This document shows positions 32,780 through 44,709 of a DNA stretch of 64,000 nucleotides, one piece after another. Every line of letters begins with the position of its first letter. Positions within the stretch are counted from its first letter, which is position 1. Under the pieces are notes generated by a model. That model had not been told where the DNA came from and did no database searches. It saw only the letters and a program-made list of their open reading frames with translations. This stretch comes from Norana najaformis (Eukaryota > Annelida > Clitellata > Crassiclitellata > Hormogastridae): positions 17,751,599-17,815,598 of the forward strand of contig OZ029928.1 in the NCBI GenBank assembly GCA_964023275.1. Reading direction: 5' to 3'. Made by a program: the position numbers and the translations under genes.

Positions 32780-33172
32780 CTGAGTGTGTGTGTGTCTCTT
32801 TCCGTCTCTGTCTCTGTCTCTCTCTCTATCTCTCTTTATATGTCTGTCTGTCTGTCTCTCTTTATATGTCCGTCAGTCTCTCTCTCTTTATATGTCTGTC
32901 TGTCTGCCCGTCAGTCTGCCTGTCTGTCTGTCTCCCTTTCACTGCTCTCTGCCAGTCGGTATGTCTCTCTCGTTTTCTCTCTCTCTCTCTTTTTCTTCTC
33001 TGTCTGTCTGTCTCTCTCTGTCTGCCTCTGTTTCTCTCTGTGTATCTCTCCCCGTCTGTATTTCTGTCTGCCTCTCTCTCCCCGTCTGTCTTTCTGTCTG
33101 TCTCTTTCTTCTCACTCTCCCTGTCTCTGCCTCTGTCTGTCTGTCTGCCTGTCTGTCTCTGCTTCTATGCAC
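32780..33172. repeat. (TCTG/TC)n compound microsatellite
   Basis: Includes a TCTCTTTATATGTCTGTC unit repeated three times near 32825-32900. Confidence 0.95.
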
Positions 33173-33663
33173 TTCAGTACGCGTTACTACGCCACCGACG
33201 ACGACGTCGTTGACGAATAAGCGGCCATCCGACAGACTTGCCTGAGCACTCTAACCGATCGGGCAACTACACGTCCTCCAATTCCCGATCCACAGCGCGA
33301 CTGCAAACGCTTCCCGCTCGAAGCCGAGTCCCTAAGGCCGCTCCATCGCTCCATCAACCACCACCGGAATAACCAGCACTTGCAGCGGCAGCACCAGCAG
33401 CCGATATCAGCCTCCCGTCGACCTGGCATCGCTGCCACCTCCGTTGCTATGGCAACCGTGGAAAGGGCGTTCCGCCGACGACGGAAATCGCGTCGTCATG
33501 GAGACGGTCGCTGCCATGACGACCGTTTTCCGGTCGATAAGGACGACGCTGAGCTGCTTAGCGGTAGGGCTACGGCGCGGCTGTGGAAAGGGCACAGGTT
33601 CAGATCCTTGGTAAAGAAATATGGCAACACCACAACTGTAGAGATGAACAGCCGTCCTTGAGA
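33173..33663. other. CpG-rich segment with hypothetical ORFs
   Basis: GC- and CpG-rich compared with its neighbours. A plus-strand frame from the ATG at 33448 (MATVERAFRRRRKSRRHGDG) stays open to 33661, with a donor-like TTG/GTAAAG near 33611; it is Arg-rich and has no known domain. The X-box at 33443 overlaps this ATG. CpG-rich regulatory DNA is the simpler reading. Confidence 0.3.
33443..33456. promoter_or_regulatory. RFX-type X-box, one mismatch
   Basis: GTTGCTATGGCAAC differs from the X-box consensus at one position. A further near-palindrome, GTCATGGAGAC..GCTGCCATGAC, follows at about 33496-33521. Confidence 0.35.
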
Positions 33664-33775
33664 GGCATGAACTGTCAGCGACTTCATTTTTCTTAGCCTC
33701 GGCATATAAGGGCGTGTGGCCGGTCCTCTGCCTCGCCGTCTGATCTTCCCACTGACAGTGTACGGTCAGTGTATT
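33664..33775 (-). mobile_element. SINE family C, 5'-truncated copy
   Basis: Minus strand GGGAAGATCAGACGGCGAGG and CCGAGGCTAAGAAAAATGAA followed by GTCGCTGACAG match the family-C 3' part. Confidence 0.65.
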
Positions 33776-33784
33776 CACTATAGC

Positions 33785-34290
33785 TCCCCTTCCCTTCCCT
33801 CCCCTCCCCTATCCTCTTCTGTCCTATCCTCTCCTTTCGCCTCTCCTTCTTGTTCTTCTCCTCCTTCTTCACTTCCTCTTCTTCTTCCTCCTTATCCTCT
33901 TTTCTTCCTCCTCCTCTTCCTCCTGCTCCTCCTATTCCTCTCCCCCTCCTCCTCTTCTACATCCTCCTCCTCCTCCTCTTCTACCTCCTCCTCCTGCTCC
34001 TTCTCCTATTCCTTTCCTTCTTCTCCTCTTCTATGTCCTCCTCCTCCTTCTCCTCTTCTATCTCCTCCTCCTCCTATTCCCCTCCTTCTCCTCCTCTTCT
34101 ACCTCCGCCTCCTGCTCCTTCTCCTATTCCTCTCCTTCTTCTCTTCTTCCTCCTCTTTCTTCCTCTTCCTCTTCCTCCTGCTCGTCCTCCTCCTCCTATT
34201 CCTCTCCTTCTTCTCTTCCTCCTCCTCTTCTGCCTCCTCCTAGTCCTTCTCCTCCTCCTTCTCCTATTCCTCCTTTTCATCGTCCAGGCC
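33785..34290. repeat. Polypyrimidine tract, TCC-rich, ~500 bp
   Basis: CTCCTCCTC with TTC and CCTATTCC variants; almost no purines. Ser/Leu/Pro frames are artefacts. A triplex candidate like the purine tract at 24745. Confidence 0.95.
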
Positions 34291-34639
34291 CGCTTCTCAA
34301 CCAGTCCATCACCGACCTGCTCACAGAAGGTCATAAACATTGCCGTCCCGACAAGATTTCTCTTCTTTCAAAGACAAATAAATCGTTGAAGACGCATGAA
34401 GCTTCTGCCTCGACGGCTCTTTACACCAAATCATCGACACATCGACGAATAAACCTCCAGACTAGACGAAGCGCCCGGCCTCGGTGCTTACCATAAACAC
34501 TCTTCCCATAGCGTTTATAAAAACTCCGTCGGCCTCACGGGAACAAACAAACGTTGAAGCCGGCTCCGTAATGTAAGCGGATATCGCTCGCGGTGCGTTT
34601 TAGAAAGCTTACGGCGTATGCCTGAATATTTATACGAGG
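34291..34639. other. Unique sequence, no gene seen
   Basis: Moderate GC and short frames only. Confidence 0.35.
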
Positions 34640-35030
34640 CGTTTTCTTTATAAATTTTCTTTTCTTTTTATGATTTATAATCTTCTATTTTTATTAGTTA
34701 TTTAGTTTCTTTAACCTTTTTAATTTTTTTATATTTTATAATATGTTTATTTATATTATATATATACACGTTATTTACATATTATTATATTTTATATTTC
34801 AATTTTTTATTTATATATATTTTTTCTTTTCTTTTAAAATGTTTATAATTTTATTCATATAAAAAATATATTTTTCTTTAAATACTATTACATTTTATAT
34901 GTAATATTTTTATATTCTTATCTTAATTTGTGTTCTTTTTCCTTTTTCACATATTTAATAAACAAGGCATCAATTTTTTATATGGAATATTAGAAAAAAC
35001 GGAAAAAAAACAGCGTTTTAGCAAATCTTC
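34640..35030. other. Very AT-rich island
   Basis: Mostly A/T (TTTTATGATTTATAATC, TATATTATATATATACACG). No open frame or defined repeat unit; it contrasts sharply with both flanks. Confidence 0.7.
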
Positions 35031-35440
35031 TACAATACGCCCTGTGTATGTGAGTAAGTAAGCACTTGCTCGTCGAAGCTCAATATGAAACCCAAGTTGG
35101 CTCACTTGAAGAGACTAATTGGAACCCACACTACACCGAAAAACCTCACTCTTACAAGTAATGTGCCCACCTCACTCTTACAAGTAATGTCCCCTAAAAG
35201 CAGAGAAAAATGTGGCGGAAATGCTCACAGACAATCCGAGTGTTAAACTGTTTCTATCAACACAAATTGGCTAATTGGTATAAAAGGTTACTTAATTTAG
35301 AGGTCACAGCGACTGTTCTCTTACCAGACACTTACGCCTACAAGCCTTTTAGCTACATCAGTGTCTGGTATTTGCAGACATGTTTTAGGAAATGCCATAA
35401 TTATGTCCAGATTGCAGTATCCATTGTTCAAAATAAAGAC
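35031..35440. other. Unique sequence, no firm gene
   Basis: CTCACTCTTACAAGTAATGT occurs twice (35146, 35172). CAGTGTCTGGTATTTGCAGA at 35360 is a clear member of the CAGACA dyad group. A 79-codon frame at 35210-35449 lacks a domain. Confidence 0.4.
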
Positions 35441-36510
35441 ATCTTGTAGTCGTCAGAACCGTTAACGCCGGCCGTGCCTCGCGTATTAACGAGTCGACTG
35501 GATATGCAATCTTTCGATTAGAAGTAGTTTCCATTGTTTAACGACATCTTACGGCTGCCAGGGCCGTTGATGCCGACCTTAGCTTAAGCTCAAGGATTAC
35601 GCTAATCTTCAGCTGTAGATTAGCAGTATTAGTTCCAGTGTTTAACGGCATCTTATGGCATCAAAGGCCGTTGACGTGGCCCTCCACCTTTAGCCAGGCT
35701 TGGGACTGGCACCACCCGATTAAAGGCAGTGGCGGAGTTCAGCTGTCGATTAGCAGTGGTAGTTCCTCAGTTTAACGACAGCTTATGGTATCAAAAGGCC
35801 GTTGCCGTCGCCCTCCTCCCCTTATCCAGGCTTGGGACTAGCACTACCCCCAAACAAAGCAGTAGCGTAGTTCAACGAACGCTACTGATGAATATATAGC
35901 ATATATCGAACGCGTTTAAAAGGTGTCTAAATCTATCACTGCATGAGCCAGCTTTTAAACAACTTCTTCGGGCTGCCAGCGTTGCTAACATCGATCATAC
36001 AAACAGAATAAGATATCGATAGTAGTTCCTCAGTTTAACGACAGCTTATGACATCAAAGGCCGTTGCCGTCGCCCTCCTCCTTTATCCAGGCTTGGGACT
36101 GGCACTACCCCCAAACAAAGCAGTGGCGGAGATATCGATAAAATGCAGTTAACGAATATATAACGCGTGTTGACAGCGTTTTAAAGGTGTCTAAATTAGC
36201 ATGGTATGCTCCATTGTTTAACGACATCTTGCGGCTGTCAGGATCGCTAATAACCATTTCAACGATTCACGTAGTAGTTCCTCAGTTTAACGACAGCTTA
36301 TGGTATCAAAGGCCGTTGCCGTCGCCCTCCTCCTTTATCCACGCTTGGGACTGGCACTACCCCCATACAAGGCAGTGGCGAGTTAAACAATTGTCAATCA
36401 ATATATGTATATATAGTTTATTAGGCAACGTTTTTAAAGGTGTATAATTCCAACTGTTTATTTCATGTTTGGCGACATCTTGTGGCTGCCAGGGCCGTTG
36501 ACGTCCCTCC
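35441..36510. repeat. Composite tandem repeat, ~250-bp period, including repeat F
   Basis: Two modules alternate. Module 1: AAAGGTGTCTAAAT..GTTTAACGACATCTT and GGCTGCCAGGGCCGTTGA. Module 2 (repeat F, about 110 bp): GTAGTTCCTCAGTTTAACGA, GGCCGTTGCCGTCGCCCTCC and GGCTTGGGACTGGCACTACC at about 35640, 35755, 36018 and 36268. Module 1 also recurs at 37370-37440 and 37540. Confidence 0.82.
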
Positions 36511-37905
36511 TTCCGTTTTTCTCTACAATCTCTCCCTTTCAAAACCAATAATTCACCCGCTGGCCGCCTACCCCACCAACCTGATTCTCGTAATCTGTCT
36601 TCCTAGCCTCGTCATCGACTGAAATTTTACATCTGTTAAAATCGCTTCCAAACAAACAGAAAGACTGTGCATATGTCCTTGTTCCAATCGTTAATCTCTC
36701 TTCTCCACCGGTAATTTCCCCTCCTTATCAAGCACTCTCGTTACCCCACTTCTCGAGAAACCATCACTTCATAAACAAATCCTATCGAATTAACAACTTT
36801 CTCTCTGAACTGATTGAACGACTCTATAGAATCTCATGTTCTCAAATCACTTCACTGGCTTAAAATACCTGACTGAATTGAGTACCAAGTCCTATTACTT
36901 ACCTATAACACACTTCAATCCTCCAAATCCTATCTTCATCATTTATTTACAATCCAATCACTCCGTCCAACCCGCTCCTCTTCTGCCCTAACAGAAGGTT
37001 TGTCAAAGATTAGGTGAAATCCAGTTAGATATCCAGACGTCTGAAAGCCAGTAAGAAATAGACAATTTTGAGGTCTTTCTTGAAGAAAGAAAAAATTCGA
37101 GCTTCGGAGAAACATTGCCAATCGGTTCAATTGCTTATAAATGGCATCGGCGTGGAATCCACGAAAGCCCACGACAGCTATGCAACGCAGTTCTTCCAAA
37201 AGACCCTCCCTCAGTGTTTACCTGCGCACCTGTATTAGCTTTAACGTCGCTGTCATCGACCTTACATTGGAAGGAACCACCGAATTTTTTTATTTCCAAA
37301 GTTTATCTTTTGGCTACAGTAGCCGGTAACTATCGGATAATAATGCAGCCGATTAATTAATATATTGCATTAAAGGTGTCTAATCGCATCATTGCATTAC
37401 CTATTGTTTAACAACATCTTGTGGCTTACAAAAGCCGTTGTCGACGACCTTACTCTACGTTACGTGAGTCCCATTGAGCCACTTAACACCAAACGCAACC
37501 GATGACTCTTATAACTCTTATAACCTGTTTGATTACGTTTCAAAGGTGTCTAATCACAGTATCGCATTATCCACTTGTTTTGTCGTCGTCAACCTTAATT
37601 AAGGTGTCCAAAATGACATCAGATACTCGATGTCTTCCAACGTTCCGGCTACATCAATATCTGCTGCTTACGGAGTTTAGTTTTAACAGTGATCGCGACC
37701 TTAAATAATAGAAATTTAATAGAAAAGGTACAGCAAAATATATTAATATAAACAGTCACTAGATGGCAGCATTTTACAAGTCTCCCGTCACCAATACATG
37801 AACTGTGTACAACCCGCAGCATTAACTCACAACTTACTCGCTAGAGGCCGCCAGCTGTAACCTATTCGCCCACAAATCGGGCGCACTCAATATCAGTTCC
37901 GGAAG
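36511..37905. other. Mostly unique AT-rich sequence
   Basis: Two degenerate module-1 units (AAAGGTGTCTAATC) at 37370 and 37540. Frames at 36939-37199 (-) and 37115-37360 (+) overlap and show no domain. A CTCF-like motif is noted separately. Confidence 0.35.
37756..37770 (+). promoter_or_regulatory. CTCF-like motif
   Basis: TCACTAGATGGCAGC matches the core of the bilaterian CTCF consensus (CCASYAGRKGGCA) apart from the first base. One motif alone is weak evidence. Confidence 0.25.
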
Positions 37906-38044
37906 CACGAGATTTCTACAGCGCCCAACGAAAGCCACGTCGCGGGGACCAGCTCATTGACAGGCGCTCAGTCAAAACAAAATCGATAGGCAAGAGTTCG
38001 TTTCCAGGTCAAGTCAGGCAGACAGCTACGGTGGGTGGTGTTTA
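37906..38044 (-). mobile_element. LINE 3' end, family 1, with small deletions
   Basis: Minus-strand 3' UTR GTCCCCGCGACGTGGCTTTC and GGCGCTGTAGAAATCTCGTG. Parts between the GATCTTGACC region and the 5' truncation are missing. Confidence 0.75.
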
Positions 38045-38269
38045 AGCCGTTCGGAGTACAACTAGAGAACGCTCGGTGCAAACACGGATCTCACTTGGAA
38101 CACACGTAAACAACATTAATACATCGCCCCAAATGCCTCGTCTGAGCAACGTAACACTTATATGCGACAACGTTATAAATACTACGTAATAATATTACGT
38201 TACAAAAACAACGTAACAACACTGTAAAGCTCTGTAACAACAATGAAACGTAACATAATATCGTACTGG
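38045..38269. other. Unique sequence rich in AACGTAA phrases
   Basis: CAACGTAACA, AACGTTATAA and ACAACGTAAC recur loosely. No gene. Confidence 0.4.
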
Positions 38270-38510
38270 CTCGGCTAGCTACATTGGTTAACGCGTACGA
38301 CATGATTCCTCTGAGCGTGAGGATGCCGGTTCGCATACATCGAGTGGCTTATTTCAGAGATTTAAATCTCGGGCTAGCACGGTCCGTACACGGGGACCCT
38401 GAACGGCGTGGCGCCCATTCAAACGAGCAACGGTGGTGAAGGATCTCACCCGATAAATTCATTGAAAAATGAGCAGGGTTGAGGCCATATGGTCGCTGAA
38501 GAAAACCGTG
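38270..38510 (+). mobile_element. tRNA-derived SINE, family D
   Basis: A-box-like TAGCTACATTGG at 38276, B-box-like GGTTCGCATAC at about 38329. The body has GTCCGTACACGGGGACCCTG and GGTGGTGAAGGATCTCACCC. The 3' part matches copies at 31312 (+) and 58786 (-). Confidence 0.75.
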
Positions 38511-38647
38511 TACATGTTTGTATGTAGGGTAAAGTAACGTAACGACGTGACTTACCATTGTCGTGTTGGTCTCGTGACTGAGCCTTGGATTTCTTGTCTC
38601 TTTTTGATGAACTCCTCCTGGAAACTACACAAGACAGCACGGCTCTG

Positions 38648-38992
38648 AGTAAGTAAGTAAGTAAGTAAGTAAGTAACCAAGCAGTAAGTAAGTAAGTAAG
38701 AAGTAAGTAAGCAAGCAGTAAGTAAGTAAGAAGTAAGTAAGTAAGAAGTAAGCAAGCAGTAGGTATGTAAGTAAGTAAGTAAGAGGTAAGTAAGTAAGTA
38801 AGTAAGTAAGAAGTAAGTAAGTAAGCAGTAAGTAAGAAGTAAGTAAGAAGTAAGTAAGAAAGTAAGTAAGAAGTAAGCAAGCAGTAGGTATGTAAGTAAG
38901 TAAGAAGTAGGTAAGTAAGTAAGAAGTAAGTAAGCAGTAAGTAAGTAAGTAAGAAGTAAGAAAGAAGTAAGTAAGAAGTAAGTAAGTAAGAC
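38648..38992. repeat. (GTAA)n array, ~340 bp
   Basis: AAGTAAGTAAGT runs interrupted by GCAGTAAG, AAGAAGTAAG and GCAGTAGGTATG. The repeating GTAAGT is also the consensus 5' splice site. LINE family 7 ends in a (TTAC)n tail, a possible origin. Confidence 0.95.
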
Positions 38993-39204
38993 AGACATTT
39001 CCTGCTATTCTCATCACTCTCGCTAGCAAGGACTGCCTTTAACAAGTTCACAAAGCGTACATACTACTCAAATTAAGGGCAAAGCTGTTTTAACTCTTAA
39101 CCTGTCTGCATGATTCACGTGTATCAATTCGCCCAAATCCAATCTAAATCTAATCTTTGATAGATAGCACTGGCATATTAATGCAAACGATCAGAAGAGA
39201 ATAT
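38993..39204. other. Unique sequence, no gene seen
   Basis: Nothing recognised. Confidence 0.35.
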
Positions 39205-39585
39205 CATATACACACATACATACATACTTACATAAATATATAATATATACTTAAACATGCACATACACATACATGCATATGCATAAATTCACACATACAT
39301 ACATACATATATACATACATACATATATACATACATACATACATACACATACATACACATGCATAAATCCACACATACATACATACATATGCATAAATCC
39401 ACACATACATACATACATACATATATACACACATACATGCATACATACACACACATACATACATACATATATACACACATACATACATATATACACACAT
39501 ACATGCATACATATATACATACATACATACATATATACACACATACATGCATACATACACACACATGCATACCACCACCATCCCC
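39205..39585. repeat. (CATA)n compound microsatellite
   Basis: ACATACATACAT with repeated ATGCATAAATCCACACATAC and ATATATACACACATACATGC longer units. Confidence 0.95.
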
Positions 39586-39804
39586 ACTATACGAGGAATA
39601 GCATATAAATCAGACCATGCTTCTCTTCAAAAGGCACTTCTTTGGCACTTTCGTAACTCGACGAGTCATCCGGTTCTGAACCAATCTTCAAGGTTGTCGT
39701 CTGCTCGCTGTCCCTGCTACTCCCCTCCGCCTCCTACACTCAACAAAAACACAAACAAAAAACGAATTGCAAAAGTCAATGGCGGCAATTATACAGGCTC
39801 AAGG
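39586..39804. other. Unique sequence, no gene seen
   Basis: Short frames only. Confidence 0.35.
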
Positions 39805-39885
39805 TACCTAAGTAAGTAAGTAAGTAATGCATTTGTTAACACGCCATATGTCCATCGACTGAGCGAGGAATCGTAGGCGAAACTA
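39805..39885 (-). mobile_element. LINE family 7, 3' UTR fragment
   Basis: (GTAA)4 at 39811-39827, then ATGCATTTGTTAACACGCCA and CGACTGAGCGAGGAATCGTA, identical in layout to the 3' end of the LINE at 10141. Confidence 0.8.
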
Positions 39886-39949
39886 CGCAGTAACCGACTC
39901 AGAGGAGGAAGTGCTAAACCACACTCCCATCCTCGATAGTAGAATAAAG

Positions 39950-39988
39950 GGGGGGCGCTCATTCCCGCTTCTTTCTGTCGTTAAGCCA
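39950..39988 (-). mobile_element. SINE family B fragment
   Basis: GGGGCGCTCATTCCCGCTTC and GTTAAGCCAGAC match the 3' body of family B. Confidence 0.45.
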
Positions 39989-39989
39989 G

Positions 39990-40095
39990 ACTGTAATTGT
40001 AATTATTAACTTCTAATGCGCCGGTGTCTAATGCACAAGACATCAAACCGGTGGTGCATCAAAGCCAAACCTGCAATCAGGTCCGTATCAGAACG
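39990..40095 (-). mobile_element. Retroelement 3' end, family 4
   Basis: Minus-strand core ..GATGCACCACCGGTTTGATG.. and CCGGCGCATTAGAAGTTAAT with a TAATTACAATTACAG tail. It matches the copies at 18.0, 26.4 and 40.4 kb. Confidence 0.65.
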
Positions 40096-40099
40096 CATT

Positions 40100-40395
40100 T
40101 CCTTTGCAAGCACATTGTGGCATTAGATTTCAAGAAAGACATGCTTGTAAATGTTTTTAAACGCACTTTGCTTAATACAGTTCAGTCTAGAAGCTTTGCC
40201 TTTGTTGAACCTAATAGCTTGAATCGCTTTTCCCGAGAGCTGCGGCTTGAGTTCCTCAGTTTGTCCCTTCCGCAGTTTCGCAAGCGCCTAAAGTCTGTAT
40301 TATTTGACAGTGGTCTCACTGGTTTGGGTCGGGAGCGCTTCTGATGAGTCTATTCTTGAAGTGGCGCTTTATAAATGTCAGATTACAATTACAAT
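40100..40395 (+). mobile_element. LINE 3' end, family 3, ORF tail and 3' UTR
   Basis: The plus frame ending TGA at 40342-40344 reads RSFAFVEPNSLNRFSRELRL then EFLSLSLPQFRKRLKSVLFD, a diverged form of the non-LTR RT C-terminus (RSFA..P.LWN.LP.EL .. F.KRLK..LF). The 3' UTR ends GTGGCGCTTTATAAATGTCA and a GATTACAATTACAA tail. It lies between two minus-strand family-4 ends. Confidence 0.8.
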
Positions 40396-40397
40396 CA

Positions 40398-40510
40398 GTT
40401 ATTATTATTGTTAATTATAAACTTCTATGGCGCCGGTCTCTACTGCAAAAGGCATCAACCGATGGCGCACCAAAACCAAGCCGCAATCAGGTCAATTACC
40501 CAGAATGTCA
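40398..40510 (-). mobile_element. Retroelement 3' end, family 4
   Basis: Minus strand: GGTGCGCCATCGGTTGATGC, AGTAGAGACCGGCGCCATAG and AAGTTTATAATTAACAATAA with an (ATA)n tail. Confidence 0.65.
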
Positions 40511-40640
40511 GTCCACTGCGACACAGAGGCAGGCTATGGTTGATAAGCCAACTGAAAAAGGGAAGTCTAAAGTCGAGAACGAAATGGCAAAAGAGACTGG
40601 GCGCTACGCACAGATGCAGGAAGAGAATTCCAAAATTTAG

Positions 40641-41105
40641 GTAATCGTAATCCCAAGATTTCTACAGCGCCCAACGAAAGCCGCGCCGCGGGGACCAGCT
40701 TATTCACAGGCGCTCAGTCAAAACAAAATCGATAGGCAAAAGGGTTCGGTTCCGGGTCAAGATCCAAGAGTCAGGCAGAGAGAGACAGCGTGGCAGCTAC
40801 GGTGGGTGATGTTTGGGGCTGGAGAGCAGAGGCAGATAAGAGGAAGAAGGGGTGTCAGGATAGGATCTGTGGAAAAGGAATGTTTTCAGTTTTGAGTGAA
40901 AGGCCGAAGCAGAAATTGCAAGCGGTGGAGCATTGGTGAGTTTGTATGATGGGTCCGAAAACTGTCGCAGTTTTGGGGGGAGTTTATTCCAAAGTGGTGG
41001 GGCAGCAAGCCCAGAGTACTTTCGCCTGACCATGCGCTGAGCGGTAAGTAAGAGCCGGCAACTGCACGAAGACGGTCGCTGTTAAATTTATTCAACAGCT
41101 ACACG
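40641..41105 (-). mobile_element. LINE family 1, most complete copy (ORF tail and 3' UTR)
   Basis: The minus frame ending in a stop near 40797 encodes MVRRKYSGLAAPPLWNKLPP then KLRQFSDPSYKL and ASAFHSKLKTFLFHRSYPDT, i.e. the non-LTR RT C-terminal APPLWNKLPP..L+..+FHSKLKTFLF motif. The 3' UTR (CTGAGCGCCTGTGAATAAGC, GGGCGCTGTAGAAATC) ends at 40641 with GATTACGATTACC. The copy is 5'-truncated near 41105. This copy shows that the dispersed family-1 repeats elsewhere are LINE 3' ends. Confidence 0.9.
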
Positions 41106-41239
41106 TACCGGTGATATATCTGGCGATCTGGGAACAGCGGTAGGTATAAACAGGCCGCTATATTTACACAGAATTAGCATCGTTAGACGCTATTGTACCC
41201 CAAATCGAGCGCCAACTTCTAAATCCGAGGGGTATTTAC
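41106..41239. other. Unique sequence
   Basis: Nothing recognised. Confidence 0.35.
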
Positions 41240-41445
41240 TATTAATATCTACTTAACACTAATATCTACTTAATATTAATATCTACTTAATATTAATATC
41301 TACTTAATATTAACATCTAATTAATATCTACTTAATATTAATATTTACTTGATATTAATATTTACTTGATATTAATATTTACTTGATATTAATATTTACT
41401 TGATATTAATATTTACTTGATATTAATATTTACTTAATATTAAGT
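41240..41445 (+). repeat. Left arm of inverted pair B, 17-bp AT-rich unit
   Basis: ATTAATATCTACTTAAT repeats about six times, then ATTAATATTTACTTGAT about five times. Opposite orientation to 42745-42870, judged by TCTACTTAA versus TTAAGTAGA. Confidence 0.85.
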
Positions 41446-41486
41446 GTTTTGGGCGGGAGGACTGGCTGGAGGATTGGTGGGTGGAC

Positions 41487-41672
41487 TGCAACGGTGGATT
41501 TAGCCATAGGCGTGAGGGAGGGCGGTTCGCCCCACATGCGCCCCTCTTAGTTATATTCTGGCGCCCCTTACACCAGAGCCGTGCATGGTGGACTACCAGA
41601 ATTTGGCGGCCCTCTAGAAAAGCTCTAGGCCCCCACGCAAGCAATTCTGGAGTCACCACTGGTGGGACGTTG
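41487..41672. mobile_element. Possible small DNA-transposon remnant
   Basis: Outer ends CAACGGTGGATTTAG and, inverted, CAGTGGTGACTCCAG are loosely similar. Inside, CTGGCGCCCC and TTGGCGGCCC form a partial inverted repeat. No target duplication or transposase. Confidence 0.25.
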
Positions 41673-42063
41673 GACTGATTGGTCGGCAAGAAGTGTGAAT
41701 AAGCATAAGTGAGCGAGTAAGAAAGGGATGGACTGGAGGCAGACAAGTAAGTGAGTAAGCCAGTGCAGCGCTTCCCAATCACGAAGAAATGGTTCCGCCA
41801 AATTTATCACATTAATTAGAAAGATTTCTTATGGGAGTAAATGTATTTCAGCCATTGTAAATGAAAACTAGACATTATGATCGTAAGATTTGTTTTATAT
41901 TCTCATTTATTAAATCTTATGATACAGATATTCAAGTCTCATTTAAATCTAAATTTTAAATCTAAAGTTCTAAAATCTTTCAAAACTATCAGAACTATTA
42001 TATTTTTAAAAGTCATAACAAAAACACTAGCTTTTTAAAGGGCAATAGCGTCATAGAATTGGC
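41673..42063. other. AT-rich unique sequence
   Basis: Includes a weak inverted repeat, CGTAAGATTTG..AAATCTTATGA, at 41881-41924. No gene. Confidence 0.4.
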
Positions 42064-42353
42064 TAAAATGCATTTCATCATCATCATCATGATCCATGGG
42101 CCGAGAGCCCGTAGGTGTTCACTGCATGCATTGTCACTTGTCTCCACAGTTCCCGATCTTGTGCTGTTCTTATCAAGGCGTGCAAGTCTTGCTTACACCA
42201 ATCCCTTATATCATCTGTCCACTCCCTATTAGGTCTTCCTCGTCTCCCATTTCCGTCCATAATTCCCATCATCACGCTTTTTATTTTTCTACTGTCATCC
42301 ATCCTGCATATATGTCCAAACAAGCGTAATTTCCTTCTCATTAAAATGCATTT
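42064..42353 (-). mobile_element. 5'-truncated LINE with 12-bp target duplication, (ATG)n tail
   Basis: TAAAATGCATTT occurs at 42064-42075 and 42342-42353, bounding a minus-strand insertion. It encodes RRKLRLFGHICRMDDSRKIK, GNGRRGRPNREWTDDIRDWC and RELWRQVTMHAVNTYGLSAH, the typical C-terminus of a different LINE clade (R.L.FGH..RM....K....GRRGRP...W.DDI). Its stop is followed by an (ATG)n tail. The perfect duplication and open frame suggest a young insertion. Confidence 0.9.
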
Positions 42354-42371
42354 AACACGATTTAAAAACAT

Positions 42372-42744
42372 ATCTTAGAAATTTAGGAAATTTTAGGTGC
42401 TCGAAAAAGCGGAATAATTAATAAACTGGGCACCGGTCCTGCTGCAGTGGGAAAATTCCTGCCGGTCCGTGACACTGAGAAGTTTTGAGAAGCGTTGAGA
42501 AAGTGAGCAATCGAGTAAGTATGAAAGGCTGGATGGATGAGCAGAGAAAATGGGCAAAGTGAGTCAACTGGGTTCGAAACCTGTTCCGAGGTGAATTGCG
42601 AGAAGTGATGACCCATCGCTGACGTCGTCTGCAGGACGCAGAACCTCTGGCGCCACCTGGCGGTTAACAGAATCAGCAGACTCGGGTTGCTCGACGGACC
42701 AACGTCTACAACACGCACAACATCAACAACGCCACTGAAAACAT
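42372..42744. other. Unique sequence, no firm gene
   Basis: A 111-codon minus frame at 42383-42718 has no domain. B-box-like GGGTTCGAAACC at 42570 and a CTCF-like motif at 42651 lie here. Confidence 0.35.
42651..42663 (-). promoter_or_regulatory. CTCF-like motif
   Basis: CGCCACCTGGCGG fits the reverse complement of the CTCF core (YGCCMYCTRSTGG) with one mismatch. Weak evidence alone. Confidence 0.22.
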
Positions 42745-42870
42745 TAATAGATATTAATATTAAGTATACATTAATATTTAAGTAGATATTAATATTAAGT
42801 ATACATTAATATTTAAGTAGATATTAATATTAAGTAGATATTATTTATTAAGTAGATATTAATATTGACA
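42745..42870 (-). repeat. Right arm of inverted pair B
   Basis: TTAAGTAGATATTAATATT and TTAAGTATACATTAATATT units, the reverse complement of the left-arm unit. Confidence 0.85.
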
Positions 42871-42976
42871 CTGAAAACACAGCAATCGCGCGCTAGTTCG
42901 GTAAACTGTCCCTTCTGGTGGAAATTCTCTGCTACTCCTTTTTTCTCTCTCTCCCCTGCCTCCCACTCCAAGGTAG

Positions 42977-43086
42977 GTAGTTTCAGCTCAACGACGCTGT
43001 GCCTTAACGAAGACGATTAGCGTCGCCTTCCTCCTTTACCCAGGTTCAGGACTGGCCCCACCCGAACGCGGCAGTGGCGGAGTTTC
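42977..43086 (-). repeat. Dispersed repeat F, diverged copy
   Basis: CAGCTCAACGACGCTGTG, GTCGCCTTCCTCCTTTACCC, AGGACTGGCCCCACCC and GCAGTGGCGGAGTT match the repeat-F units at 35.6-36.4 kb, in the same orientation. Confidence 0.6.
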
Positions 43087-44575
<1,489 letters not shown>

Positions 44576-44709
44576 ATGGCGAAATGCCTAGTACGGCTGT
44601 CTGTGTTTTCTTTCACGCTGTTCAACTCTGAACTTAAGACTCGTCTGTTTCAACTTGCTTACGCACCCTCTCTCGACTCTGCAGGTTCCCTGACCTATCA
44701 GAGTTCGAC
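44576..44709 (+). mobile_element. Probable LINE ORF tail fragment
   Basis: Plus-strand VFSFTLFNSELKTRLFQLAY resembles the ..F...LKT.LF.. end of LINE RT ORFs, but the WN.LP motif is absent. Low certainty. Confidence 0.3.

Noticed and set aside
33716-34389. 175- and 179-codon Ser/Leu/Pro-rich frames
   Set aside because: Translation of the TCC polypyrimidine tract.
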